NCBI GenBank assembly: GCA_965198565.1
Contig: OZ240665.1
Span: forward strand, 992,001-1,056,000
Source of the DNA: LMUY01 sp965198565
GTDB lineage: Bacteria; Pseudomonadota; Alphaproteobacteria; Acetobacterales; Acetobacteraceae
Length of the DNA: 64,000 nt
Reading direction: 5' to 3'
A program made the position numbers and the translations under genes. Below are positions 32,566-41,141 of the stretch, one piece after another; within the stretch, counting starts at the first letter, position 1, and every line of letters begins with the position of its first letter. A model generated the notes under the pieces. That model was not told where the DNA came from, searched no databases, and saw only the letters and a program-made list of their open reading frames with translations.

Positions 32566-34413
32566 TCACGACGTCAGCCGCCCCCGCTCCTGCAGCAACA
32601 GCAACACCCGCTCCGCCAACGACTCGGGGCTCTCCTGCTCGGTGCGCAGGTGCAGCTCCGGGGTCAGCGGTGGCTCGTAAGGCGCGTTGACCCCGGTCAG
32701 GTTCTTCAGCTCCCCTGCATCCGCCTTGCGATACAGCCCCTTCGGGTCGCGCCGCCGGCACTCGTCGACGCTGGCATCGACGAACACCTCGAGGAACTCC
32801 CCCTCGGCAAGCCGCGCCCGGGCTGTCGAGCGGTCGCTGCGATAGGGGGAGATGAACGCCACCAGCACGATCAGCCCGGCGTCCGCGAACAGACCCGCCA
32901 CCTCCGACACCCGGCGCAGGTTCTCCACGCGGTCTACCTCGGTGAACCCCAGGTCGCGGTTGAGGCCATGGCGCACGTTGTCGCCGTCTAGCAGGTAGGT
33001 GTGCCGGCCCTCCGCATGCAGCCGCCGCTCCACCAGGTTGGCGATGGTGGACTTGCCCGCGCCCGGCAGCCCGGTGAACCACACCACCGTCGGGCGCTGC
33101 CGCTTGAGCCGGGCCCGTGCCGCCCGGTCCACGTCCAGCGCCTGCCATGCCAGGTTGCTGGCCCGGCGCAGCGCGTAGTCGATCGTGCCCGCGCCCACGG
33201 TGGCAAAACTCTGTCGGTCGATCAGCACGAACCCGCCCAGGCTGCGGCAATCGGCGTAGCTCTCGAACGCGACCGGGGCGTCGAGCGCCAGGTTCACCAG
33301 CGCCATGTCATTCAGCTCGAGCGCATCGGCCGGTGTTTCGGCCCCGGTCTCGGGGTCCATCCGATGGCGAATGCGCGTCACCGAGCCGGGCACCGTTCGC
33401 GTTCCCAGCCGCACCAGATAGGACCGGCCCGGCACCAGCGCGTCCTCGTGCAGCCAGAGCAGCCGGGCCTGGAACTGGTCCGACACCTGCACCGGGTCGG
33501 CCGCGCTCGACAGCACCTCGCCGGGCGGCACGTCGGTGTCGGGGGTGAGCAGCAAGGTCACCGCCCGGCCGGCGGGCGCAGCGTCCAACTCGCCCTCCGC
33601 GGCCAGGATGCGGTCGACCGTGGCCAGCCGGCCGCTGCCCGCCACGCGCAGCGCCTGCCCGCGCCGCACCGTCCCCGACGCGACCGTGCCGGCATAGCCG
33701 CGAAACCCGTCATGCGGCCGGTTCACCCACTGCACGGCCATCCGGAACGGCCGTTCCGCCGCGTTGGGCAGCGCCACGCCGTCCAAGTGCTCGAGCAATG
33801 ACGGGCCGCCATACCAGCCCATCCGCGCGGACCGGGTGACCACGTTGTCGCCGCCCAGCGCGCTCATGGGGATGGCCTGCAGCGCGGCATCTTCCGGCAA
33901 GAGCGACTGGAACGCTTGCGCGGCGGCGGTGAACGGCGCCGGGTTGCAGCCCGCCAGGTCCATCTTGTTCACCGCCAGGACGAACCGGCGCACCCCCATC
34001 AGCAGGGCGATGGCGGCATGCCGCCGCGTCTGCCGCAGCACGCCGCGGCGCACGTCCACCACCATGACGGCAACCGCCGCCGTGGACGCCGCCGTCGCCA
34101 TGTTGCGGGTGTATTGTTCGTGGCCCGGCGCGTCCGCGATGAGCAGGCGCCGATGCGGCGTCGCGGCATGGCAGGTGGCGACGTCGATGGTGATGCCCTG
34201 TTCCGCCTCGGCCATAAGCCCGTCGACCAGCAGCGCCGGGTCAGGGGCGGCGCCGGTGGTGCCGTGGCGCTGGCTGCGGCGGTGCCAGGCCGCCACCAGG
34301 TCCTCCGGGACCATCCCGCTGTCATGCAGCAAGCGGCCGAGCAGGGTGGATTTGCCGTCGTCCACGCTGCCGCAGACCAGCACGCGCAGCAGGCCAGCGC
34401 CGATCGGGGTCAG
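32566..34413 (-). CDS. cysNC: Fused sulfate adenylyltransferase large subunit / APS kinase
   Basis: About 615 residues. The CysN GTPase half has G1 GSVDDGKSTLLGRLL, G3 DAPGHEQYTRN and NKMDLA as G4, then beta-barrel domains to about residue 430. The APS kinase half has P-loop GLPGAGKSTIANLVE and LLDGDNVRHGLNRDLGF, then ISPYRSDR and LYRKADAGELKNLTG. With CysD it makes APS and then PAPS. No ATG, GTG or TTG precedes the G1 motif except a GTG at 34383 only five residues before it. The CTG at 34413 overlaps the cysD stop in CTGA, in the manner of ATGA coupling, and is used here. Confidence 0.93.
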   Translation of the reverse strand: MTPIGAGLLRVLVCGSVDDGKSTLLGRLLHDSGMVPEDLVAAWHRRSQRHGTTGAAPDPALLVDGLMAEAEQGITIDVATCHAATPHRRLLIADAPGHEQYTRNMATAASTAAVAVMVVDVRRGVLRQTRRHAAIALLMGVRRFVLAVNKMDLAGCNPAPFTAAAQAFQSLLPEDAALQAIPMSALGGDNVVTRSARMGWYGGPSLLEHLDGVALPNAAERPFRMAVQWVNRPHDGFRGYAGTVASGTVRRGQALRVAGSGRLATVDRILAAEGELDAAPAGRAVTLLLTPDTDVPPGEVLSSAADPVQVSDQFQARLLWLHEDALVPGRSYLVRLGTRTVPGSVTRIRHRMDPETGAETPADALELNDMALVNLALDAPVAFESYADCRSLGGFVLIDRQSFATVGAGTIDYALRRASNLAWQALDVDRAARARLKRQRPTVVWFTGLPGAGKSTIANLVERRLHAEGRHTYLLDGDNVRHGLNRDLGFTEVDRVENLRRVSEVAGLFADAGLIVLVAFISPYRSDRSTARARLAEGEFLEVFVDASVDECRRRDPKGLYRKADAGELKNLTGVNAPYEPPLTPELHLRTEQESPESLAERVLLLLQERGRLTS

Positions 34414-35309
34414 AAGTAGCCCTCCCGCTTCTTGCGCTCCATGGCGCCGGGCTGGTCCCGGTCGATCAGCCGGCCGCCGCGCTCCGACTGCCGCAGGCCG
34501 GGCAGTTCGGCGATGATCTCGGACACAGTGCTTGCCGTCGAGAGCGTGGCGCCGGTGAGCGGGTAGCAGCCCAGGGTGCGAAAGCGGGCGCTGCGCCGCT
34601 GCACCTGCTCGCCGGGCCGCAAGCGCATCCGGTCGTCCTGCACCGAGATCAGCGTCCCGTCCCGCTCCACCAGGTCGTGCGGGCGGGCGAAATACAGCGG
34701 CACCACCGGGATGTCCTCGGCGGCGATGTAGTCCCACACGTCGCGCTCGGTCCAGTTCGACAGCGGGAACACCCGGGCCTGCTCCCCGGGGCGGACGCGG
34801 AGGTTGTAGAGGTCCCAAAACTCGGGGCGTTGGCGCTGCGGGTCCCACGCGTGGGTGGCGGAGCGGATGCTGACGATGCGTTCCTTGGCGCGGGACGCAT
34901 CCTCGTCCCGCCGGGCGCCGCCGAACGCAGCATCCCACCCGCCGGCGGTGAGCGCCTGCTTGAGCGCCTCGGTCTTCATGACGTCGGTGTAGTGGCCGCC
35001 ATGGTCGAACGGGTTGATGCCTTGGCGCCGGCCCTCCTCGTTGGTGTGGGCCATCAGGTCGAGCCCGAGGCGCCGGGCGGTTTCGTCCCGGAAGGTGATC
35101 ATCTCGGGGAACTTCCACCCGGTGTCGATGTGCAGCAGCGGAAACGGCAGCTTGGCGGGGGCGAAGGCCTTGAGCGCCAGGTCGAGCAGGACGGACGAGT
35201 CCTTGCCGATGGAATACAGCAGCACCGGCGCGCGGGCCTCGGCCACAGTGGCGCGGAAGATGTGGATGCTCTCGTCCTGAAGGCGCTGCAGGGTTGGCGA
35301 CAGGCTCAT
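34410..35309 (-). CDS. cysD: Sulfate adenylyltransferase subunit 2
   Basis: This 299-residue ATP-pyrophosphatase-family enzyme makes APS from sulfate and ATP with CysN. The PP-loop is LLYSIGKDSSVLLDLA, followed by HIDTGWKFPEMI, a conserved FDHGGHYTDVMKTEALKQAL, AFGGARRDEDASRAKERIVS, and SNWTERDVWDYIAAEDIPVV. The C-terminus ERKKREGYF is typical. It starts four bases after the TPR-ATP-grasp gene and overlaps cysNC, so all four genes form one operon. Confidence 0.96.
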   Translation of the reverse strand: MSLSPTLQRLQDESIHIFRATVAEARAPVLLYSIGKDSSVLLDLALKAFAPAKLPFPLLHIDTGWKFPEMITFRDETARRLGLDLMAHTNEEGRRQGINPFDHGGHYTDVMKTEALKQALTAGGWDAAFGGARRDEDASRAKERIVSIRSATHAWDPQRQRPEFWDLYNLRVRPGEQARVFPLSNWTERDVWDYIAAEDIPVVPLYFARPHDLVERDGTLISVQDDRMRLRPGEQVQRRSARFRTLGCYPLTGATLSTASTVSEIIAELPGLRQSERGGRLIDRDQPGAMERKKREGYF

Positions 35310-35313
35310 CGCA

Positions 35314-36903
35314 TCACCCTGTAACGGACTCGCACGCGCATGTCATCGCGTGGGCCCGGCGATCGAGCATGGCATCGAAGGCGGCGAAAATCTTCGGCAC
35401 GGCCCGGTGCTTATACGGGAACTCGGCCGCCGGGTCGCGCAGATGCACCAGCATGGTCGCATTGGCCTCGAACACCAGCAGCCGCCCGTCGGGCAGCAGG
35501 GAGTAGTCGATGCCGGCGAAATCCAGCTCCATTCGGCGCCCAATCTCGTGCAGTGCCGCCATCGCGCGCGTGCCGAGTGCCGTTGCCGGGTCGTCCAGGA
35601 AGCAACGCTCCTCCTCCCGCTTCCAGGCCGCGGCCAGCATGTCGGCGGTCGCGTAATGCACCAGCCAATGGTGCGAAATCGCCAGGTGATAGGCAAACGG
35701 CGCGCCACCCACGAAAATCGTGCGGTATTTGCGCCAGTAGCCGTCGATGGATTGGAAGTCCACGAAGGCGATCACGTAGGTGGCGTCCGCCGCCTCGCAG
35801 CGCACCGCCTCCAGCGCGTCGGCATTGGGCACCAGGACCATGCCCTGGCCGCCATGCCCCACGATCGGCCGCACCAGCACGGGGCAGGACAGACCAGCCT
35901 GCGCCAGACGCGCTGCCAAGCCCGGCGCCGCCATCGCCTCGCGCGATAGCCGGAGCACGGGCGGCACCACCACATCGGGGATGCCGGCCAGCAGATGGGG
36001 CAGCCGGTCCCGCCGGGTGCGCGCCACGGCCGCGGGCGGGTTCAGCACACGGTGGCGACAGTGGAACCGGGCCAGCACGGCGTGCGAGGCCGGCAGCACG
36101 TCGGCATTGCCGATGCCGTTGAACGCCACGTCATAGGGCGGCAGCGCGTCCTCCTGCGCGTCGGTGGCGTATTCCACGTGCCAGGTAATGCGCGTGGTGG
36201 TCTGCAGCGGCAGCAGCTCCTCGACGGGCACGTTGCCCTTCGAACTCGCCAGCACCAGCACCCGGCGGCGCTCGCTCCCCGTGGCCGGCTCGACGATCGG
36301 TGGTTGCGGCCGAGGCACCCGCTCCCGCAACGCCTGCGCTTCGGCAAGCCGACCCTCGCCCTCCAGGATGCCGACCATGTTCATGTTGGCAACCACGATG
36401 TCCGGATCGATCGCCAAGGCCCGGCGATACAGCGCGGCCGCGTCGTCAAACCGGTCCGCCCCAGTGAGCAGCGTGGCCAGGTTGCACAGCGCCGGCAGGT
36501 AGTCGGCCCGCAGCGCGATGGCCTGTTGGTAGTGCTGCGCCGCCGGGTCTGGCTCGCCGAGCCGCTGCAGCGCGTGCCCCAAGGCGAAGTGCAGCTCCGC
36601 CTCGTCCGCCAATGCCTGCAGCGCTGTGCGATACGCCGCGGCCGCGTCCGGCAGGCGGCCGGCCGTCTCCAGCGCTTGGCCCAGGTTGAGCGCCGCGTGC
36701 AGGTTGCCCGGGTTGGCCGCCAGCGCGCGCCCGAACAGCGCCAGCTTCTCCTCCCCCTCCGCAAGCAGGGCCAGATTGTAGAGCGCGACCGGGTTCTCCG
36801 GCTGGATCGTGAGCACGAGCCGGTAAATCCCCGCCGCGTCCGCCAGCTCGCCGCCCTGGTGGCAGCCGATCGCCTGCGTCAGCGCCTGCCGCAGGGTGGT
36901 CAT
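35314..36903 (-). CDS. TPR protein fused to an ATP-grasp-like domain
   Basis: This 529-residue protein starts at the ATG at 36903, which overlaps the upstream stop by four bases. Residues 1-190 are TPR units (PENPVALYNLALLAEGEEKL, GNLHAALNLGQALETAGRLP, RADYLPALCNLATLLTGADR). From about 210 a new domain begins with VLVLASSKGNVPVEELLPLQ. It then has ATP-grasp features: VLVRPIVGHGGQGMVLVPNA resembles the glycine-rich lid, and LDFAGIDYSLLPDGRLLVFE with NATM gives the metal-binding Glu and Asn. Such fusions occur near sulfotransferases and glycan genes. The substrate is unknown. Confidence 0.7.
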   Translation of the reverse strand: MTTLRQALTQAIGCHQGGELADAAGIYRLVLTIQPENPVALYNLALLAEGEEKLALFGRALAANPGNLHAALNLGQALETAGRLPDAAAAYRTALQALADEAELHFALGHALQRLGEPDPAAQHYQQAIALRADYLPALCNLATLLTGADRFDDAAALYRRALAIDPDIVVANMNMVGILEGEGRLAEAQALRERVPRPQPPIVEPATGSERRRVLVLASSKGNVPVEELLPLQTTTRITWHVEYATDAQEDALPPYDVAFNGIGNADVLPASHAVLARFHCRHRVLNPPAAVARTRRDRLPHLLAGIPDVVVPPVLRLSREAMAAPGLAARLAQAGLSCPVLVRPIVGHGGQGMVLVPNADALEAVRCEAADATYVIAFVDFQSIDGYWRKYRTIFVGGAPFAYHLAISHHWLVHYATADMLAAAWKREEERCFLDDPATALGTRAMAALHEIGRRMELDFAGIDYSLLPDGRLLVFEANATMLVHLRDPAAEFPYKHRAVPKIFAAFDAMLDRRAHAMTCACESVTG

Positions 36904-38675
36904 GCCCGCCCCGCCTCGCGCTCGAGCGCCGCACGGATTTCGGCCAGCACGGCCGACCAAGCGCCCGGCGCCGGCTGGCGGAACTGCCGTAGGCTGGGGT
37001 ACCAGGGGCTGTCGGCCCGGCCCAAGCCCCAGCGCCAGCACGGGTCATACCGGTTCAGCAGCCACACCGTCTTGCCCATCGCCCCCGCCAGGTGAGCCAC
37101 CGCCGTGTCCACGCTCACCACCAGGTCGAGCCCGGCGATCAGCGCGGCTGTATCGGCGAAATCCGCCAGCTCGTGGGTCCAGTCCGCGAGCGGGAAAGGC
37201 GGCGTGCCGTCTTTTTGCAGCGAGACGAACGCCACCCCTGGCACGCCTTGCAGCGGTTCGAGCTGCTCCGGGCGCAGCGAGCGGCGGCCATCGGCGCGGT
37301 ACTGCGGATTGCCCGCGCACGCCAGCCCGACGCGTAGCCCGGTCAACTCCGCCAGCCGCACCTCCCAACGCGCGACGTCCGCCGGGTCGGGGCTAAGGTA
37401 GGGCGCCGCCGAAATGGTCTCGATTGTCACGCCGAAACGCCGCGGCAGGTCCATCAGCGAGGCATGCCTGGCGAACGGCGGCAGCGCGGCCGCGTCGGTG
37501 CAGACCGCCGCCACGCCCGGGATGCGCCCCAGCAACCGGGCGAGCGATCGTGGCACCAGCAGCACGGTCCGGCTGCCGGCCGCGGCAGTGGGGATGAAGC
37601 GCGCCATCTGGATGGTGTCGCCGCAGCCTTGCTCGGCATGCAGCAGCAGCGTGTCGGCGCCGGTTGGTGCGCCGTCCCACTCCGGCTGGCGAAAGGCATG
37701 CGGCGGTGCGTAGCCGCGACGCCGCCAGCGCCAGGCGAAACCCTCCCAGCCCGCAGGGTAGCGCTCGTCCAGCAGGTGGAGCAGGCCGCGATGGTAGCGC
37801 GCCTCGGCATGGGCGCCATCCAGCGCCAAGGCTGCGTCGTAGCTCGTGTCCGCCGCAGCCACTTGGCCGGCTGCGGCAAGGGCATGCGCCCGGGTGCAGT
37901 GCGCATCCGGGTCGCTTGGCGCCAGGCGGATCGCCTGGTCGGCCGCCGCCACGGCCTCGGTCATGAGGCCGGTCTCGCGCAGCAGCTTGGCGAGGTTGGC
38001 CCAGATCACCGGGTCCGCCGGGTCGAGCGCCAGGGCGGCGAGGTAGTGCGTCTCGGCGGCGGCGGGCTCGCCCAGTTCGGCGGCCAGCAACCCGGTGGCG
38101 CAGTGCGCGGTGGCCGTTTGCAGCGGCGCCGCCATGGCCCGGCGCAGCGCCGCCTGCGCCTCGGGCTTGCGACCCAGCCGCAGCAAGGCCACCCCGAGCA
38201 GCGCCTGCACATCGGCTGCTTGCGGCTCGGCGGCAGCGGCTCGGCGCAAGGCGGCCTCCGCCGCGTCCGGCCGGCCCAGGCGCAGCAGCACCGCAGCGAG
38301 ATTGTGCGCGGTGGCGTGGTTCGCCGGGTCGAGCTCGGCGGCCCGCGCCAGGCAGGTTTGCGCCCATTCCAGCTTCTGCGCCGCCACGCAGGCGGTGCCG
38401 AGGTTGTGGTGCGCCATGGCGTTGTCTGGCTGCAGCGCCACCAGGCCGGCGAATGCAACGATCCCGTCGTCATGCTCGCCAGCGCGCAACGCCGCGGCGC
38501 CGGCCTCGTGCAACGCGGCCTCATAGCCAGGAAAGCGCTGCCGCAACGCGGCCAGGCCGAGCGAGGCAATCGCCCCGCGCCCAGCGCGCTGATGCGCCAA
38601 GGCCTGCACGAGCAAGGCATGCGCCGCCTGCCATTCCGGCCTCAGCTCGCCGGCTTGCGAGTCTGCGTTTTGCAT
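36900..38675 (-). CDS. TPR protein with a C-terminal GT9/GT41-like glycosyltransferase domain
   Basis: This 591-residue protein has about eight TPR units over residues 20-300 (AMAHHNLGTACVAAQKLEWA, ATAHNLAAVLLRLGRPDAAE, PVIWANLAKLLRETGLMTEA). A second domain follows from about 320: HLLDERYPAGWEGFAWRWRR, LLHAEQGCGDTIQMARFIP, VGLACAGNPQYRADGRRSL and LVVSVDTAVAHLAGAMGKTV. The last matches the donor-binding region of ADP-heptose/GT9-type transferases (VDTxxxHLAGAxGKPV). It is the first gene of the cysDNC operon. A glycan or flagellin-type acceptor is possible. Confidence 0.75.
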   Translation of the reverse strand: MQNADSQAGELRPEWQAAHALLVQALAHQRAGRGAIASLGLAALRQRFPGYEAALHEAGAAALRAGEHDDGIVAFAGLVALQPDNAMAHHNLGTACVAAQKLEWAQTCLARAAELDPANHATAHNLAAVLLRLGRPDAAEAALRRAAAAEPQAADVQALLGVALLRLGRKPEAQAALRRAMAAPLQTATAHCATGLLAAELGEPAAAETHYLAALALDPADPVIWANLAKLLRETGLMTEAVAAADQAIRLAPSDPDAHCTRAHALAAAGQVAAADTSYDAALALDGAHAEARYHRGLLHLLDERYPAGWEGFAWRWRRRGYAPPHAFRQPEWDGAPTGADTLLLHAEQGCGDTIQMARFIPTAAAGSRTVLLVPRSLARLLGRIPGVAAVCTDAAALPPFARHASLMDLPRRFGVTIETISAAPYLSPDPADVARWEVRLAELTGLRVGLACAGNPQYRADGRRSLRPEQLEPLQGVPGVAFVSLQKDGTPPFPLADWTHELADFADTAALIAGLDLVVSVDTAVAHLAGAMGKTVWLLNRYDPCWRWGLGRADSPWYPSLRQFRQPAPGAWSAVLAEIRAALEREAGRA

Positions 38676-38790
38676 GCCCGCACTGTGGCGGACAATCGTT
38701 TGCCAAAGGTTAATGCTACTCGCGGGAACCGCATAAGTTGTGCCACGCTGAAGTCTCCAAGCCCCAAGGGGCCGAGCAGGGGAACCAGCA

Positions 38791-39063
38791 ATGTCGGAGG
38801 CGGGCTATCATCGACAAGCGCTCATCGAGACGGCCCAACTCGAGCTGGATCGGGCACATCAGGCGGCCAAGAGCATGAGCGCGGGAGATATCCGTCGTGG
38901 GCTGGACATCGCCGTCGTGTCGCTGCGGGACGCCGGGCCGGATGAGCATCTGCAAAGCTGCGTCGGCCGGTTGGAGCAAGCCCTCAAGTCGCTGGACGCC
39001 GGCAAGCTGTCCGAAGTCGGCGCCCTGATCGAGCAGGTCCGCAAGGACATCGAGACCATGTGA
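38791..39063 (+). CDS. Hypothetical helical protein
   Basis: This 90-residue protein begins MSEAGYHRQALIETAQLELD and is predicted by eye to be almost all helix, with a repeated Ala/Leu heptad character (AKSMSAGDIRRGLDIAV, RLEQALKSLDAGKLSEVGAL). It has one cysteine and no signal peptide or membrane segment. The start follows GGGGAACCAGCA, a modest ribosome site. The family is unknown to me. It is divergent from the TPR glycosyltransferase gene. Confidence 0.6.
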   Translation: MSEAGYHRQALIETAQLELDRAHQAAKSMSAGDIRRGLDIAVVSLRDAGPDEHLQSCVGRLEQALKSLDAGKLSEVGALIEQVRKDIETM

Positions 39064-39174
39064 CCCGGCGCCAGGCTGCCTGCCTGACCCGAATTACACA
39101 AGCGCATCGCCGCCCACCTCTTGACCCAGGTCGGCAAGGTCACCGGGCCGACTCGAGCCGCCAAAGAGGAGCGT

Positions 39175-40146
39175 CTAACCAAGGCTTAGCACCTGGCCGA
39201 TGCCCCGGCTGGCGGCGCTGCGCAGCACGCGGCCGGCCAGGGCGATGTCGAACAGGTTGAGGCCGAAACTCGAGACGTAAACGGCCGCATCAGGGGGCGA
39301 ACGCCAGCCGTCCAGCAGCAGCATCGGGAGGTCGGCGGCCACGCGGCTGGCGGGAAAACGGCCGGCGCGATGCATCTGGAACAGGCTCTTCGCGCTGGTC
39401 TGGCTGAACTCGCCCCAGAGATCGACCACGACGGCGTCGGCGCGATCGATCAGGTCGAACTCGGCCTCGTGATAGCCGGTTTGGACCACGATGCGGCCGC
39501 GCTGCATCACGCCGGGCCGCAGGATGGGTGTCACGGCGGCGGTGCAACTGATCACCGCGTCGGCGGTCTCGGTCGCGGCCTCGAGCGTGCCCGCGGGCGT
39601 GACGGGCCAAGGGGTCGGCTGGGTGCTCAGCATCGCCTCGACGCGCGCCGGCGTGCGGTTCCAGCAGCGGACGGCTTCGAGTTGCGGGAACAGCGCCGCC
39701 AGCATCCGCAAGTGCGCTGCCGCTTGCGCGCCCGCCCCGAGCAGCGCCACGCGGCGGATCGGGGCGCTGGCGGCATGCAGCAACGCCAGTGCGGAGACGG
39801 CGGCGGTGCGCGTGGTGGTGAGGGACGCGCTCTCCACCAGACCGAGCGGGAGGCCGCTTTGCGCGTCGGAGACGAGCGTCAGCGCCACGGTGGCAGGCAG
39901 GCCATCGGCGACTCCCCGGTGCGCGGCCCATTTCACGCCGGCGTCCGTGCTGCCGAGGCGGGCCGGCAGGGCGTAGGCGCGGGCTTGCGGCGAGCCACCC
40001 AGCGCCACCGAGGTCTCGGACGGCATTTCCGCCGCGCCGCTGCGCCAGAGTGCGATGGCGGCGCGGATGTCCGCCACGGCGGCCGCCATGTCCAGGCCGC
40101 CCGCCGCCGCCACGTCGGCGCTGTCGAGGAAGCGGAACGGCGTCAT
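39175..40146 (-). CDS. Ornithine cyclodeaminase / mu-crystallin family protein
   Basis: This 323-residue protein has the OCD fold: the NAD-binding motif VALLGAGAQAAAHLRMLAAL, the upstream LPLGLVESASLTTTRTAAVS (the conserved Thr-Arg that contacts substrate), AVISCTAAVTPIL and AVVVDLWGEFSQT. Members include ornithine cyclodeaminase, alanine dehydrogenase and ketimine reductases. It is the last gene of the minus-strand transport operon and overlaps the PLP enzyme by one base (TGATG), so it probably processes the imine or amino acid made upstream. Confidence 0.85.
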   Translation of the reverse strand: MTPFRFLDSADVAAAGGLDMAAAVADIRAAIALWRSGAAEMPSETSVALGGSPQARAYALPARLGSTDAGVKWAAHRGVADGLPATVALTLVSDAQSGLPLGLVESASLTTTRTAAVSALALLHAASAPIRRVALLGAGAQAAAHLRMLAALFPQLEAVRCWNRTPARVEAMLSTQPTPWPVTPAGTLEAATETADAVISCTAAVTPILRPGVMQRGRIVVQTGYHEAEFDLIDRADAVVVDLWGEFSQTSAKSLFQMHRAGRFPASRVAADLPMLLLDGWRSPPDAAVYVSSFGLNLFDIALAGRVLRSAASRGIGQVLSLG

Positions 40147-41141
40147 CAGGATGCGGTCAGGGCCTGCGCGAAGGGGTAGAGCGCCGGGCTGCCGCCGCAA
40201 TGCAGGAACATCACCTGGCTACCCGCAGCGATGGCGCCGTTGGCAATCAGCGTCTCCAGGCCGTGCATCGCCTTGCCGGTGTAGACCGGGTCGAGCAGCA
40301 CGCCCTCCTGCTGGGCGGTGCGATGGATGGCGGCGACTCCGCCGGGGCTCGGCTTGCCATAACCGGGGCCGACGAACTGGTCCTCCACCCAGATCTCCTC
40401 CGGGGTGAACGCCATGTCCCACCGGAGCAGCGCGGCGCATTCGGTGGCCATCTCGGCCACGCGGGCCTGGAACCAGGCGCGATCACGGCTGACGCTGATG
40501 CCCACGATGCGGGTGTGCGGCCAATAGCGGCGGACGCCGACATGCAGCCCGGCGAGCGTGCCGCCGGAGCCGAGCGGGGCCACCAACACGTCCGGCGGCG
40601 CGGCGCCGCTGGCTGCAAGCTGGGCCTGCATTTCCTCGACGGCGCGAACATAGCCGAGCGCGCCCAGCGGGTTGGCGCCACCGAGCGGAATGACATAGGG
40701 CACCTTGCCGGCATCGCGCGCCGCTTGGGCATGCGCAGCCATGCGCGGCTCGATGAGGTGGAAGTAATCGTCGGGGTCGAGGAATTCGAGCGTCGCGCCG
40801 AACAGCCGGTCCAGCAGCAAGTTGCCCTGGTATTCCTCCGGCGGATGGCCACGCAGCACCAGCACGCTCGCCATGCCGAACTTGCACGCGGCGGCGGCGA
40901 CCATGCGGGCGTGGTTGGATTGATGGCCGCCGGTGGTGATCAGCACGGCCGCGTGTTGCGCCAGCGCGTCGGCCATGAGGAACTCGAGCTTGCGCACCTT
41001 GTTGCCGCCGCCGCCGAAGCCGGAGAAGTCGTCGCGCTTCATGCAGAGCGTGACACCGAGCGCGGCGCCGAGGCGCTGCAACGGCTCGATCGGGGTGGGG
41101 AAGAAGCCGAGGTCGATGCGGGGGAAATCTGCGGGGCTCAT
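40146..41141 (-). CDS. PLP-dependent D-cysteine desulfhydrase / ACC deaminase family enzyme
   Basis: This 331-residue fold-type II PLP enzyme has the Schiff-base lysine in GGGGNKVRKLEFLMADAL, the substrate motif ITTGGHQSNHARMVAAAA, and a phosphate loop LGSGGTLAGLHVG. The motifs are shared by D-cysteine desulfhydrase, ACC deaminase and L-cysteate lyase, which remove sulfur or ammonia from small amino acids. The start overlaps the stop of the M20 peptidase by one base. The exact substrate cannot be told from sequence. Confidence 0.85.
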   Translation of the reverse strand: MSPADFPRIDLGFFPTPIEPLQRLGAALGVTLCMKRDDFSGFGGGGNKVRKLEFLMADALAQHAAVLITTGGHQSNHARMVAAAACKFGMASVLVLRGHPPEEYQGNLLLDRLFGATLEFLDPDDYFHLIEPRMAAHAQAARDAGKVPYVIPLGGANPLGALGYVRAVEEMQAQLAASGAAPPDVLVAPLGSGGTLAGLHVGVRRYWPHTRIVGISVSRDRAWFQARVAEMATECAALLRWDMAFTPEEIWVEDQFVGPGYGKPSPGGVAAIHRTAQQEGVLLDPVYTGKAMHGLETLIANGAIAAGSQVMFLHCGGSPALYPFAQALTAS

